From NCBI GenBank assembly GCA_003577305.1, contig QEVL01000007.1, forward strand, positions 225,226 to 289,225: DNA of 64,000 bases, in the 5' to 3' direction. The notes beneath the pieces were generated by a model. The model saw nothing but the letters and a program-made list of their open reading frames with translations, made no database searches and was not told the origin of the DNA. The position numbers and the translations under genes were made by a program. The stretch comes from Burkholderiales bacterium (GTDB lineage: Bacteria; Pseudomonadota; Gammaproteobacteria; Burkholderiales; Burkholderiaceae_E). Shown piece after piece: positions 9,517 to 21,886 of this stretch (within the stretch, counting starts at the first letter, position 1; each line of letters begins with the position of its first letter).

Positions 9517-10131
9517 TCAGGCGGGCAGCGCCCGCGCGGCCGAATCGATCGCCGCGCGCAACTCGGCATAGCTACGAGTGACCGCGAACTGCGGAAACTG
9601 CCGCACGATCGACTCGGGCGGATGGATGAAGAAGCCGGCGTCGGCGGCCATCAGCATGCCGGTGTCGTTGTAGGAGTCGCCGGCGGCGATCACCCGGAAG
9701 TTCAGGCCCTTGAGCGCCTGCACGGCGGCGCGTTTCTGCTCGGGCATTCGCAGCCGGTAGTCGCGGACCACGCCTTCGGCGTCCACTTCGAGACGGTGGC
9801 ACAGCAGCGTCGGCCAGCCGAGCTGGCGCATCAGCGGTTCGGCGAACTCGTAGAAAGTGTCGGACAGGACGAACACCTGGTAGCGCGCGCGCAGGTCGTC
9901 CAGGAACTCGCGCGCGCCCGGCATCGGCCCCATGCCCTCGATCACCCGCTGGATGTCGGAGAGCTTGAGCCGGTGCCTGGCGAGCAGATCGAGCCGAAAG
10001 CGCATCAGCCGGTCGTAGTCGGGCTCGTCGCGCGTGGTGCGCGAGAACTCGACGATGCCGGTGCGGCGGGAAAACTCGATCCAGATCTCGGGCACCAGCA
10101 CGCCTTCGAGGTCCAGGCAAACCACTTGCAT
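9517..10131 (-). CDS. thrH: Bifunctional phosphoserine phosphatase/homoserine phosphotransferase
   Basis: The 204-residue HAD protein starts 'VCLDLEGVLVPEIWIEFS', the ThrH form of HAD motif I. Motif II is 'VFVLSDTFYEF' and the C-terminal acidic motif is 'VIAAGDSYNDTGML'. ThrH of Pseudomonas dephosphorylates phosphoserine and can move the phosphate to homoserine, linking serine and threonine synthesis. The length matches the family. ATG 10131 is the only good start. The gene is divergent from the PaaK-like gene, with 99 bases between them. Confidence 0.92.
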   Translation of the reverse strand: MQVVCLDLEGVLVPEIWIEFSRRTGIVEFSRTTRDEPDYDRLMRFRLDLLARHRLKLSDIQRVIEGMGPMPGAREFLDDLRARYQVFVLSDTFYEFAEPLMRQLGWPTLLCHRLEVDAEGVVRDYRLRMPEQKRAAVQALKGLNFRVIAAGDSYNDTGMLMAADAGFFIHPPESIVRQFPQFAVTRSYAELRAAIDSAARALPA

Positions 10132-10230
10132 CTGCGATCGCTCCTAGTGGCCGGCGCCATTCGGCGCCGTCGGCGGGCGCAATGGTATCGCAGGCCCCGC
10201 ACCGGGTCCGTCCGGGCCCGGGGGTGCCGG
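10132..10230. other. Divergent intergenic region between thrH and the PaaK-like gene
   Basis: The gap holds a hairpin of two GGCGCC arms (10153-10158 and 10163-10168) around a four-base loop. No convincing -35/-10 pair stands out for either gene. GATACC on the minus strand near 10185 could be a weak -10 element for thrH. Confidence 0.3.
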
Positions 10231-11739
10231 ATGACGCAAGTCAAGCCGTGCGGCGAGCGCTCCCGCTATGTTGTCTGCATGGCTGGCACAGGCGAACACG
10301 CGCCGCGCGGCGCCCTCGATCCCTGGGACTGGTGGCGCGGCACCGGCGAGCTCTGGCGCTGGGGTTCGCGGGTGCGCGAGATCTGGCTCGACGACCTCGC
10401 CGACGAGGCGACCCGGCGTGCGACGCGTCAGCGGCGCATCGCCGCGCTCATCGCCCACGCACGCGAGCACTCGGCTTTCTACCGCTCCCACTATCGAGGC
10501 CTGCCCGACGGCTGCACCGACCTGCGCGCCTGTCCGCCGGTCACGCGCGCACAGCTGATGGCGGACTTCGACGGCTGGGTCACCGATCCCCAGTTGCGCC
10601 GGCACGAGCTCGAAGCCTTCGTCCGCGATCCCTCGCGCATTGCCGAGCCCTGGCTCGGAAAGTACGCGATCTGGACCAGCTCCGGCACTACCGGTGTGCC
10701 GGGCATCTACGTGCAGGATCCCGACGCGCTGGCAATCTATGCGGCGCTGCTCACCACGCGATTCGAATTCGGGCCGATGATCGTCGATCCGTGGCAGTTG
10801 TCCGGCGCATCGGCGCGCATGGCGCTGGTGGCGGCCACCGGCGGGCATTTCGCAGGCGTGGTCTGGTGGGAACGCCAGCGCCGGCTGCATCCGCTGCTCG
10901 CAGCGCACACGCGCGTGTTCTCGATCCTGCAGCCGCTCGACGTGCTGGTGACCCGGTTGAACGAGTGGCAGCCGGCCTTCGTCGGCAGCTACCCGACCAT
11001 GCTCGCGCTGCTCGCGGGCGAGCAGTGCGAGGGACGGCTGAAGATCCGCCCGCGCGCAGTCTGGAGCGGCGGCGAGGCGCTGACCGCCGCCGACCGCGTT
11101 GCGATCGCCGACGGCTTCGCGTGCCCGGTGATCGAGGACTACGGGGCCTCCGAGTGCATGCAGATCGCGTTCGGCTGCCGGCACGGGCGGCTGCACCTGA
11201 ACGACGACTGGGTCGAACTGGAGCCGGTGGACGATCGCGGCCGGCCGGTGCCGCCCGGCCAACCCTCCGACACCGTGCTGCTCACCAATCTCGCCAATCG
11301 CGTGCAGCCGGTGATCCGCTACGACCTCGGCGACAGCGTGACGCTCGACCCCGCGCCCTGTCCCTGCGGGCAGCGGCGTCCCTCGGTGCAGGTGCAGGGC
11401 CGGCGCGACGACGTGCTGGTGCTCGATGGCGCCGCCGGCGCCAGCGTGCGCCTGCTGCCGCTGGCGATCGAGACGGTGATCGAGGAGGAAGCCGGCGTGC
11501 ACCGGTTCCAGCTCGTCCAGACCGGGCGCAACGCGCTCGTCCTGCGCGTGGACGCTCCCGGCGCGCGCCGGCGCATGGTGGCGGGACGACGCGCCGCGCG
11601 GGCGCTGGCCCGCTTCCTGAAGGCCCAGGGCGTCGGCCCGCTCGAACTGAAACTGGACGAGGGTGCGCCGCAGGCGAACCCCGTCAGCGGCAAGCTGTGC
11701 CGCGTGCGCGCGTTGAAGGCCGCGAAGGCGAGCGGCTGA
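10231..11739 (+). CDS. PaaK-like adenylate-forming enzyme (phenylacetate-CoA ligase family)
   Basis: The protein of up to 502 residues has the ANL superfamily motifs: the ATP loop 'TSSGTTGVPG', 'YGASECMQ' (YGxTE type), 'YDLGD', 'RRDDVLVLDG', and a late Lys in 'NPVSGKLCRVR' at the position of the catalytic lysine. The order fits the PaaK/CapK branch, which activates carboxylic acids as acyl-AMP and often acyl-CoA. No phenylacetate catabolic genes, acyl carrier or thioesterase lie nearby, so the substrate is open. GTP-like purine-rich bases precede ATG 10231; ATG 10279 is an alternative that would shorten the protein by 16 residues. Confidence 0.8.
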   Translation: MTQVKPCGERSRYVVCMAGTGEHAPRGALDPWDWWRGTGELWRWGSRVREIWLDDLADEATRRATRQRRIAALIAHAREHSAFYRSHYRGLPDGCTDLRACPPVTRAQLMADFDGWVTDPQLRRHELEAFVRDPSRIAEPWLGKYAIWTSSGTTGVPGIYVQDPDALAIYAALLTTRFEFGPMIVDPWQLSGASARMALVAATGGHFAGVVWWERQRRLHPLLAAHTRVFSILQPLDVLVTRLNEWQPAFVGSYPTMLALLAGEQCEGRLKIRPRAVWSGGEALTAADRVAIADGFACPVIEDYGASECMQIAFGCRHGRLHLNDDWVELEPVDDRGRPVPPGQPSDTVLLTNLANRVQPVIRYDLGDSVTLDPAPCPCGQRRPSVQVQGRRDDVLVLDGAAGASVRLLPLAIETVIEEEAGVHRFQLVQTGRNALVLRVDAPGARRRMVAGRRAARALARFLKAQGVGPLELKLDEGAPQANPVSGKLCRVRALKAAKASG

Positions 11740-11798
11740 TCGGCCGCCGCGCGGCTGCCGCCGCGGGGCGCGTCAGACACCTGTTCACGCCACGATCA

Positions 11799-12290
11799 TC
11801 AGAACGGGATGTCGTCGTCCATGTCGTCGAAATTCGGCGCCTTGCCGGTACCCGGGGCGCCGCCGCTGCGCGCCAGGGCGCGCGCTGGCGCACCCTGGCC
11901 GGCCGGCTCGCGCGAATAGCCCCCGGAATGGCCGGCGTCGTCGCCACCGCCGCCGTCGCGTGAACCGAGCAACTGCATCTCGGTCGCGATGATTTCGGTC
12001 GTGTAGCGGTCCTGGCCCTCCTTGTCCTGCCACTTGCGGGTCTTCAGGCGGCCTTCGACGTAGACCGGCCGGCCCTTCTTCAGGTATTCGCCGGCGATTT
12101 CGGCAAGCCGGTCGTAGAACACCACGCTGTGCCACTCGGTCTCCTCGCGCTTCTCGCCCGAGGCCTTGTCCTTCCAGTTGCGCGTCGTGGCGATCCGCAC
12201 GTTGCAGATCGCGCTCCCGCTGGGCGCGTAGCGCGTCTCGGGATCGCGCCCGAGATTGCCGATCAGGATCACCTTGTTCACCGAAGCCAT
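11799..12290 (-). CDS. ssb: Single-stranded DNA-binding protein
   Basis: The 163-residue protein has the SSB OB-fold from the first residue ('[18 protein letters not shown]', '[18 protein letters not shown]', '[11 protein letters not shown]'), a Gly-rich linker from about residue 112, and the acidic tip 'MDDDIPF' that binds partner repair proteins. It coats single-stranded DNA in replication, repair and recombination. The gene starts 17 bases after the MFS gene stop on the same strand, next to uvrA, a common betaproteobacterial order. Confidence 0.97.
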   Translation of the reverse strand: MASVNKVILIGNLGRDPETRYAPSGSAICNVRIATTRNWKDKASGEKREETEWHSVVFYDRLAEIAGEYLKKGRPVYVEGRLKTRKWQDKEGQDRYTTEIIATEMQLLGSRDGGGGDDAGHSGGYSREPAGQGAPARALARSGGAPGTGKAPNFDDMDDDIPF

Positions 12291-12307
12291 GCCGACCTCC
12301 AGGGAGA

Positions 12308-13621
12308 CTATTGCCGGAACCGATTTTCTCGAGCAGCCGGACCGCTGCGGGCGTAAGCCGGCCAGCGCCGCTGGCGCGCCGCGATCAGCAGCCAGAGCGC
12401 CATCAGCACCGCGCAGACCTCGAACACCGCCGGCTTGCTCCAGGTTTGCTGCACCCACCCCCCGAGCAGGCCGCCGAAGAACAGGCCCAGCGACTGCGTC
12501 GTGTTGTAGATGCCCAGCGCGGTGCCCTTGGCCTCGGGCGGCGCCAGTTGCGACACCATCGACGGCAGGCTCGCCTCGAGGATATTGAACCCGACGAAGA
12601 ACGCGAGCAGCAAGAGCGCCAGCGGGACTAGGCCGCCGGGCTGCAGCGACAGCAGTACCTGCACCGCCAGCAGCAGCGCCACCGCCGCGAGGAACAGGCG
12701 GCGCAAGCGGCCGACGCGCTCGCTCCACAGCAGCGGCGGCACCATCAGGGCGAACGAGAGCAGCACCACCGGCAGGTAGAGCTTCCAGTGATCGCCGAGC
12801 GCGATGCCGCCGCGATCGGCCAGCCAGGTCGGCAGCACGACGAACATCGCCATCTGCGCCGCGTGCAGCGTGAAGATGCCGAAGTTCAGCCGCAGCAGGT
12901 CGGCGTCGAGCGCGATGCGGGCGAACGGCGTGCGCGCCGCCTGCGCCGCAGCCGCCGCCAGCGGCGCCGCGGGCGTGACCAGTGCGATCACCGCGATCGC
13001 GGCCAGCGCGAGCAGCCCGGTAGCCGCGAAGATGCCGCCCATGCCGACCGCCTCGTAGAGCAGCGGCGCGACCACCAGCGACAGCGAGAAGGTGAGGCCG
13101 ATCGAGGCACCGACCATCGCCATCGCCTTCGTGCGCTGGCTGTCGCGGGTGCTGTCGGCGATCAGCGCGGTGACCGCCGCGGAAATCGCGCCGGCGCCCT
13201 GGATCGCGCGCCCCACGATCGTCACGACCAGGTTGTCGGTGGCCGCCGCGACGAAGCTGCCTGCCGCGAACACCAGCAGGCCGAAGACGATCACCGGCTT
13301 GCGCCCGAAGCGGTCGGAGGCCGCGCCGAACGGAATCTGCAACGCCGCCTGGGTGAGCCCGTAGATGCCCAGCGCCAGGCCGATCAGGGTGGCGTCGTCG
13401 CCGCCGGGCAGGCTGCGCGCGTGCACCGCGAACACCGGCAGGATCAGGAACAGCCCGAGCATGCGCAGCGCGAACAGCGACGCCAGCGACACGCTCGCAC
13501 GCAGCTCGAGCGGCGTCATCGGGTCGCCGCGCACACGCCGCTGCGCGCGGGCGGACGGCGATGCGCGCGCTTCGCCGGTGGAGCCGGCGCCGGCCGGGGA
13601 ATCTGGGAGCGGGGGCGGCAT
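12308..13621 (-). CDS. MFS transporter
   Basis: The 437-residue protein has about 12 membrane helices and MFS motif A in '[13 protein letters not shown]' after helix 2. It resembles the drug/proton antiporter branch (YajR/Bcr type). ATG 13621 has AAGG about eight bases upstream. ATG 13519 ('[12 protein letters not shown]') lacks a ribosome site but would remove a charged, Pro-rich 34-residue leader and fits where homology starts. The gene is divergent from uvrA, 49 bases apart, and followed by ssb. The substrate is unknown. Confidence 0.85.
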   Translation of the reverse strand: MPPPLPDSPAGAGSTGEARASPSARAQRRVRGDPMTPLELRASVSLASLFALRMLGLFLILPVFAVHARSLPGGDDATLIGLALGIYGLTQAALQIPFGAASDRFGRKPVIVFGLLVFAAGSFVAAATDNLVVTIVGRAIQGAGAISAAVTALIADSTRDSQRTKAMAMVGASIGLTFSLSLVVAPLLYEAVGMGGIFAATGLLALAAIAVIALVTPAAPLAAAAAQAARTPFARIALDADLLRLNFGIFTLHAAQMAMFVVLPTWLADRGGIALGDHWKLYLPVVLLSFALMVPPLLWSERVGRLRRLFLAAVALLLAVQVLLSLQPGGLVPLALLLLAFFVGFNILEASLPSMVSQLAPPEAKGTALGIYNTTQSLGLFFGGLLGGWVQQTWSKPAVFEVCAVLMALWLLIAARQRRWPAYARSGPAARENRFRQ

Positions 13622-13670
13622 CACGTGGGCCTTGGCAACCGGGTATATTAGCCGATTGGCCTTCGATCGC

Positions 13671-16568
<2,898 letters not shown>

Positions 16569-16577
16569 AGCAGGTTC

Positions 16578-17321
16578 TCAGCCGGCACCCTGCACCGGCT
16601 CCTCGCGATCCGGCCGATAGTGCGAGAAGCGTGCATGCACGCTGGCCATGGCGGTGGCGTCGAGCAGGGCCGGCTCGCCCAGTTGCAGCGCCTGCCAGTA
16701 GATTCGCGCCAGCGACTCGACCTCGACCGCGAGTTCGAGCGCCGATTCGAGCGTGCCCGAGAGCGCGACGAGTCCGTGCTGCGCCAGCAGGCAGGCGCGT
16801 CGCCCGTCGAGCGCGGTGCGCGCTGCCGCCGACAGCTCGGCGGTGCCGAAAGTGGCGTATGGCGCGCAGCGGATGTCGTTGCCGCCTGCGACGGCGATCA
16901 TGTAGTGGAAGGCCGGAATGCCCTCGGCGTGGATTCGCGGCAGGCAGGCGAGCGTGGTGGCGAACGGCGGATGCGCGTGGACGATCGCGCCGGCGTCGCC
17001 GCGCACGGCGTACAGGTCGCGATGCAGCCGCCACTCCGACGAGGGCTGCCGCGCCCCGTCGGCGAACAACGGCTGCCCGGCGGCAGTGTCCTCGCCCGCA
17101 GGCGCATCCACCGCGAGCCAGACCAGGTCGTCGATCGTCATCGCCTCGTAGGCGAGCGCGCTCGGCGTGATCAGCAGGCCGTCGGCGCCGCCGCGATGCC
17201 AGCGCATCGAGACGTTGCCCGCGCGTCCGGTATTGATGCCCAGCGCGATCGTGCGGCGCGCGGCGTCGACGATCGCCGCGCGCGCCGCGTTCTCGCTGGG
17301 CCAGGTCGCGTTCGTGTTCAC
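16578..17321 (-). CDS. Class II aldolase/adducin family protein, probable 5-(methylthio)ribulose-1-phosphate aldolase
   Basis: The 247-residue protein has the class II aldolase parts: 'TGRAGNVSMR' near the N-terminus, the substrate loop 'QPSSEWRLHRDLY' with a catalytic-type Glu, the zinc motif 'VHAHPPFAT' and a later 'LLAQHGLVALSG' with the third His. Its ATG overlaps the mtnA stop by four bases, so the two are coupled. The DHAP shunt described in Rhodospirillum and some E. coli pairs MtnA with such an aldolase, which splits methylthioribulose-1-phosphate into DHAP and methylthioacetaldehyde. Membership is clear; the substrate is inferred from the gene pair. MtnB dehydratases share this fold and are the main alternative. 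Confidence 0.75.
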   Translation of the reverse strand: MNTNATWPSENAARAAIVDAARRTIALGINTGRAGNVSMRWHRGGADGLLITPSALAYEAMTIDDLVWLAVDAPAGEDTAAGQPLFADGARQPSSEWRLHRDLYAVRGDAGAIVHAHPPFATTLACLPRIHAEGIPAFHYMIAVAGGNDIRCAPYATFGTAELSAAARTALDGRRACLLAQHGLVALSGTLESALELAVEVESLARIYWQALQLGEPALLDATAMASVHARFSHYRPDREEPVQGAG

Positions 17322-18409
17322 TGCGCGCCCAGTGCCGCGCGTACGCCGGCAACCGAGGCCTCGAACACGCCGCGCTCGGTGAGCAGCGCGCTCACCAGCC
17401 GTGCCGGCGTGATGTCGAACGCCGGATTGGCCACCGGGCTGGCCTCGGGCACGATGCGCACGCTCGCGCGCGAGCCGTCGCCGAGCACACCGTCGACGTG
17501 CGTGACCTCGCGCGCCGCACGCTCCTCGATCGGGATCGACGCGCCTTCGGGCGTGCCGGAATCGATCGTCGAAACCGGGCAGGCGACGTAGAAGGGCACG
17601 CCGTTGTCGCGCGCGGCCAGCGCCTTGAGGTAGGTGCCCACCTTGTTGGCGACGTCGCCGTTGGCGGCCACCCGGTCGCAGCCCACGATCACTGCATCCA
17701 CGCGTCCCTGCATCATCAGCAGGCCGCCCGCGTTGTCGGCGATCACGGTGTGCGCGACGCCGCGTTCGGCGAGCTCCCAGGCGGTGAGCGCCGCGCCCTG
17801 GTTGCGCGGGCGGGTCTCGTCGACCCAGACGTGCACCGGAACGCCCTCGGCGTGCAGCCGGTAGACCGGTGCAAGCGCGGTGCCGTGGTCGACGGTGGCG
17901 ATGCGTCCGGCGTTGCAGTGCGTGAGCAGGTTCAGCGGGGCCGGGCCGGTGCCGTCACCGCCGCTGCGCGCCGCGCGCCGCTGCGCGAGCGCGCGCAGCA
18001 GTTCGGCACCCCGCTCGCCGATGCGGGCATTGCAGGCGACGTCCTCGTCGCAGATCCGGCCCGCTTCGTCGCGCGCGAGCGCCTCGCGGCGCGCCGGGGC
18101 CTGTGCCGCCACCCGGGCACGCACGCGCTCGAGCGCCCAGCGCAGGTTGACCGCAGTGGGCCGCGACGCGGCGAGCCGCTCGAACGCGGATTTCAGCGAC
18201 GCGTCGGAAGCATCGTCGCGCAGCGCGAGCGCCAGGCCCCAGGCGCCCACCGCGCCGATCAGCGGCGCGCCGCGCACCTGCATGTCGCGGATCGCGCGAT
18301 CGCAGTCCTCGAGCGTGCGCAGCACGAGCTCGCGCCGCTCGAACGGCAGCGCGGTCTGGTCGATGGTGCGCACCTCGCCTTCCTCGTCGATCCAGATCGT
18401 TCTCGACAT
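17318..18409 (-). CDS. mtnA: S-methyl-5-thioribose-1-phosphate isomerase
   Basis: The 363-residue protein has the MtnA/eIF2B signatures: 'MQVRGAPLIGAVGAWGLALAL', 'NLLTHCNAGRIAT' with the catalytic-type Cys, 'VWVDETRPRNQGA', 'VIVGCDRVAANGDVANKVGT' with the Asp, and 'YVACPVSTID'. It converts methylthioribose-1-phosphate to methylthioribulose-1-phosphate in methionine or methylthioadenosine salvage. ATG 18409 begins the conserved region. No mtnC, mtnD, mtnK or mtnP gene follows; only the class II aldolase does. Confidence 0.95.
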   Translation of the reverse strand: MSRTIWIDEEGEVRTIDQTALPFERRELVLRTLEDCDRAIRDMQVRGAPLIGAVGAWGLALALRDDASDASLKSAFERLAASRPTAVNLRWALERVRARVAAQAPARREALARDEAGRICDEDVACNARIGERGAELLRALAQRRAARSGGDGTGPAPLNLLTHCNAGRIATVDHGTALAPVYRLHAEGVPVHVWVDETRPRNQGAALTAWELAERGVAHTVIADNAGGLLMMQGRVDAVIVGCDRVAANGDVANKVGTYLKALAARDNGVPFYVACPVSTIDSGTPEGASIPIEERAAREVTHVDGVLGDGSRASVRIVPEASPVANPAFDITPARLVSALLTERGVFEASVAGVRAALGAQ

Positions 18410-18581
18410 CGTTCGGGACGGTCCGCGGCCGTCGGGGTAGCATTGAGCCAGGTGCGGCGCGCCGATGCGCTGCGCAAACGCGCGTCGGCAGCCCGCGAGC
18501 TGCAAGTCTAGTGCAGTGTCGCACGCCCTGCGTGCGGCACCGCGCCGGCGCCTGTCCACCCCCAGCATTGCTCCCTGCGCC

Positions 18582-19352
18582 ATGACCGGCCTGTCCCTGA
18601 TTCCGGTATTCCTGCTCGGCCTGTTCGGCGGCGTGCACTGCGCGGGCATGTGTGGCGGAATCGTCGCCCTGCTCGGCACCCGCCACCGGGTGATTCCGAT
18701 CCGCGTGCAGCCCGGCGGCACCGGGGCGCTCGCCGCGGCGCGCTCGGGCATGTTGCTGCAACTGGCCTACAACGCGGGGCGCATCGCGAGCTACAGCGCG
18801 GCGGGAGCGCTGGCCGGCGGCGTCGGCTCCGCGGCCTGGCTCGCGGCCCGGGTGCTGCCGATCCAGCAGGCGGCGTTCGTCGCGGCCAACCTGGTGCTGA
18901 TCGTGCTGGGCCTCGCGCTCGCCGCTCCGGCCGGCGGCGGATTGCGCCGCCTCGGCACGCTCGAGCGCGCCGGGGCCGCAGTGTGGCGCCGCATCGGACC
19001 GTACGCGGCGCGCCTGCTCGGCGCAACCAGCGTGCCCGGCGCGCTCGCCGCCGGCCTCGCCTGGGGCTGGGTGCCCTGCGGCATGGTCTACGGCGTGCTC
19101 GCCGCGGCGCTGGTCTCGGGCAGCGCGGCCGATGGCGCGCTGCTGATGCTGGCGTTCGGACTGGGCACGCTGCCCAACCTGCTCGTGCTGGGCCTGGCCG
19201 CGCAGCGCGGTGCGCGCCTGCTCACGAGTCGCGGCGCGCGCATCGCGGCGGGCCTGGCGATCGTGGCCTTCGGCGTCGCGGGGCTGGCCCGCATCGACCC
19301 GCTCGCGCACCTGCACGCGGCGGTCGACGTCTGCGTGAGCTGGTTCCGATGA
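18582..19352 (+). CDS. TauE/SafE-like membrane protein of the cbb3 assembly locus
   Basis: The 256-residue protein has six or seven predicted membrane helices and two Cys-bearing loops, 'GGVHCAGMCGGIVALL' at the start and 'WGWVPCGMVYGVL' in the middle, typical of the branch annotated as sulfite exporter TauE/SafE. The gene overlaps ccoI by four bases (ATGA) and opens a locus devoted to cbb3 oxidase. The Cys/Met-rich loops therefore suggest copper or thiol handling rather than sulfite export, which is inference. ATG 18582 is the start of the hydrophobic part; the open frame extends upstream without homology. Confidence 0.75.
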   Translation: MTGLSLIPVFLLGLFGGVHCAGMCGGIVALLGTRHRVIPIRVQPGGTGALAAARSGMLLQLAYNAGRIASYSAAGALAGGVGSAAWLAARVLPIQQAAFVAANLVLIVLGLALAAPAGGGLRRLGTLERAGAAVWRRIGPYAARLLGATSVPGALAAGLAWGWVPCGMVYGVLAAALVSGSAADGALLMLAFGLGTLPNLLVLGLAAQRGARLLTSRGARIAAGLAIVAFGVAGLARIDPLAHLHAAVDVCVSWFR

Positions 19353-21886
19353 GCGGCACGTCCGCGTGTTTTCACTGCGGCGAGCCGGTCGATCGGCCGG
19401 GACGCTGGGTGGCGACGGTCGGGGGTGCCGAACGCGACATGTGCTGCGCGGGCTGCAAGGCGGTGGCCGAGGCGATCGTGGCCGCGGGGCTCGACGACTA
19501 CTATCGCACGCGCAGCGCGCCGGCGGCCGGCGCCGCGATCGTGCCGCCTGCGCTGGCGGCGCTCGAGGTCTACGACGACGCCGCGGTACAGGCGCGCTTC
19601 GTGCGCAGCGGCGAAGCCGGATGCGAGGCCACGCTGATGGTCGACGGCCTGCGCTGTGGCGCCTGCGCGTGGCTGCTCGAGCAGGGGCTGCGGCGCCGCC
19701 CGGGCGTCGAGGCCGCCTCGGTGAATCTCGCCACCGGGCGCGCCGTCCTGCGCTGGAATCCGGCGACGACGCGCCTGTCCTCGCTGCTCGACGCGATCGG
19801 GCGGCTCGGCTACCGCGCGCTGCCGTTCGATCCGCGTGAGCGCGAAGCACAGATCCAGCGCACCACCAAGGCCATGTTCCGGCGCCTGTTCATCGCCGGC
19901 CTCGGCATGATGCAGGTGATGATGTATGCGGTGCCGGTCTACGTCGCCGGGCCCGGCGAGATCGAATGGCAGCACGAGAGCCTGCTGCGCTGGGCGAGCC
20001 TGCTGCTCACCCTTCCGGTAATGCTGTATTCGGCCAGCCCGTTCTTCGCAGGCGCCTGGCGCGACCTGCGCGCGCGCAGCGTCGGCATGGACGTTCCGGT
20101 GGTCATCGGCCTGGTCGCCGCATTCGTCGCCAGCGTTCGCGCGACCGTCGTCGGCCACGGCGAGGTCTACTTCGATTCGGTCACGATGTTCGTCTTCCTG
20201 CTGCTGGCGGCACGCTACCTCGAATGGATCGCGCGCCGGCGCGCCGGCCGCGCGATCGACGCGCTCGCCGCCGCGATTCCCGACGCGGTCGAGCGCGTCG
20301 ATCGCGCCAGCGGCGAGATCGAGCGCGTGGCGGCGACGCGGCTGGCGCCCGGGGAACTGTTCCGCGTGGCGGTCGGCGAGCGGATTCCCGTCGATGCGGC
20401 GATCGTCGAAGGCCGCACCGCGATCGATCAGTCGCTGCTCACGGGAGAGTCGTTGCCGGTGGCCCGCGCGCCCGGCGACGAGGTGCCGGGCGGCGCAATC
20501 AACGCCGGGACGCCGGTGCTGATGCGCGTGCTGCGCACCAGCGCCGACAGCGCGATCTCCACGATCGAGCGTCTGGTCGACCGCGCCAGCGCCGACAAGC
20601 CGCGCCTGGCGGGGCTGGCCGAGCGGATTGCGCGCTGGTTCGTCGCGGCGCTGCTGCTGCTGGCCGGCGGCGTCTGGCTCGCCTGGCTGCAGATCGAGCC
20701 GGCACGCGCCGCGCACATCGCGATCGCGGTGCTGGTGGTCTCCTGCCCGTGCGCGCTGTCGATGGCCACGCCGGCGGCGCTGGCCGCCGCCACCGGCGCG
20801 GCGATGCGCCGCGGGATGCTGGTCGCGCGCGGCGACGCACTCGAACAGGTGGCCGCCTGCACCGACGTGGTCTTCGACAAGACCGGTACGCTCACGCACG
20901 GCCGGCCCGAACTCGTGCGCGTCGCGGTCTTCGCGGATGGCCCCGAAGGCGCGGCGCGTGCGCGAGCGTTGTCGATCGCCGCTTCGCTCGAATCCGGACA
21001 GGCGCATCCGCTGGCCGACGCGATCCGTCGCGCAGCCGGCGGAACCGCGCAACTGCCCGCAGCGCCCGACGACTGCGAAACGCTCCCCGGCATGGGCGTC
21101 GAAGGCGTGGTCGATGGCGAGCGCTACCGGATCGGCTCGACCGCCTTCGTCGCGGCCTGGCATCCGGCGCTCGCGCAGGCCGGCGCCGACCCGGCCGCCG
21201 CGGGCGACACGCTGGTCTGGCTCGCGAGCCGCAGCGCGCCGATCGCGCGACTGCACCTGCGCGACCAGCTGCGCGACGAAGCGCGCCGGGTCTGCGACGC
21301 GCTGACCGCGGCGGGCCTGCGCCTGCACCTGCTCTCGGGCGACCGTGACGCGGCGGTCGCGCAGGTCGCCGGCGCACTCGGCATCGAGGCCGCGGTGGCC
21401 GACGCCAGCCCGGCGCGCAAGCTCGAGTACGTGCGCGCGCTGCAGGACGAGGGCCGCCGCGTGCTGATGATCGGCGACGGCATCAACGACGCCCCGGTGC
21501 TCGCGGCCGCCGACGTGTCGGTGGCCGTGGGCCAGGCGACCTCGCTGGCGCGCACCGCCGCGGCGGTCGTGCTGCTCGGCGGCTCGCTCGACGAACTGAC
21601 CGCGCTGCGCACGCTGGCGCTGCGCGCGCGATCGATCGTGCGCGCCAATCTCGGCTGGGCGCTGGCCTACAACCTGGTGGCGATCCCGGCCGCGGCTGCC
21701 GGCTGGGTACCGCCGTGGCTGGCCGCGATCGGCATGTCGACCAGTTCGCTGCTGGTGGTGCTCAATGCGCTGCGCCTGATTCCAGCGGCGTCGCGGAGCG
21801 CGACGCCTCCGGCCGGCGCCGCCCCGGCCGCCGGCCTGCGGCCAACGGCGGCGCAACCGGGCGCCGCCGCGCACGGGAGCCCCTGA
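19349..21886 (+). CDS. ccoI: Copper-transporting P-type ATPase for cbb3 oxidase assembly
   Basis: The 845-residue P1B-ATPase starts with a Cys-rich domain ('CFHCGEP', 'CCAGCKAVAEAI') and a metal-binding domain with 'GLRCGACAWLLEQ' near residue 105. It then has the CPC ion site in 'SCPCALSMATPAAL', the phosphorylation motif 'DKTGTLT', and 'MIGDGINDAPVL'. CcoI/FixI exports copper needed for the CuB centre of cbb3 oxidase. The stop overlaps ccoS by one base (TGATG). The last 40 residues are Ala/Pro-rich and not conserved. Confidence 0.93.
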   Translation: MSGTSACFHCGEPVDRPGRWVATVGGAERDMCCAGCKAVAEAIVAAGLDDYYRTRSAPAAGAAIVPPALAALEVYDDAAVQARFVRSGEAGCEATLMVDGLRCGACAWLLEQGLRRRPGVEAASVNLATGRAVLRWNPATTRLSSLLDAIGRLGYRALPFDPREREAQIQRTTKAMFRRLFIAGLGMMQVMMYAVPVYVAGPGEIEWQHESLLRWASLLLTLPVMLYSASPFFAGAWRDLRARSVGMDVPVVIGLVAAFVASVRATVVGHGEVYFDSVTMFVFLLLAARYLEWIARRRAGRAIDALAAAIPDAVERVDRASGEIERVAATRLAPGELFRVAVGERIPVDAAIVEGRTAIDQSLLTGESLPVARAPGDEVPGGAINAGTPVLMRVLRTSADSAISTIERLVDRASADKPRLAGLAERIARWFVAALLLLAGGVWLAWLQIEPARAAHIAIAVLVVSCPCALSMATPAALAAATGAAMRRGMLVARGDALEQVAACTDVVFDKTGTLTHGRPELVRVAVFADGPEGAARARALSIAASLESGQAHPLADAIRRAAGGTAQLPAAPDDCETLPGMGVEGVVDGERYRIGSTAFVAAWHPALAQAGADPAAAGDTLVWLASRSAPIARLHLRDQLRDEARRVCDALTAAGLRLHLLSGDRDAAVAQVAGALGIEAAVADASPARKLEYVRALQDEGRRVLMIGDGINDAPVLAAADVSVAVGQATSLARTAAAVVLLGGSLDELTALRTLALRARSIVRANLGWALAYNLVAIPAAAAGWVPPWLAAIGMSTSSLLVVLNALRLIPAASRSATPPAGAAPAAGLRPTAAQPGAAAHGSP

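Noticed and set aside
13622..13670. LexA (SOS) box upstream of uvrA
   Set aside because: No CTGT-N8-ACAG-like sequence occurs in the 49-base divergent gap.
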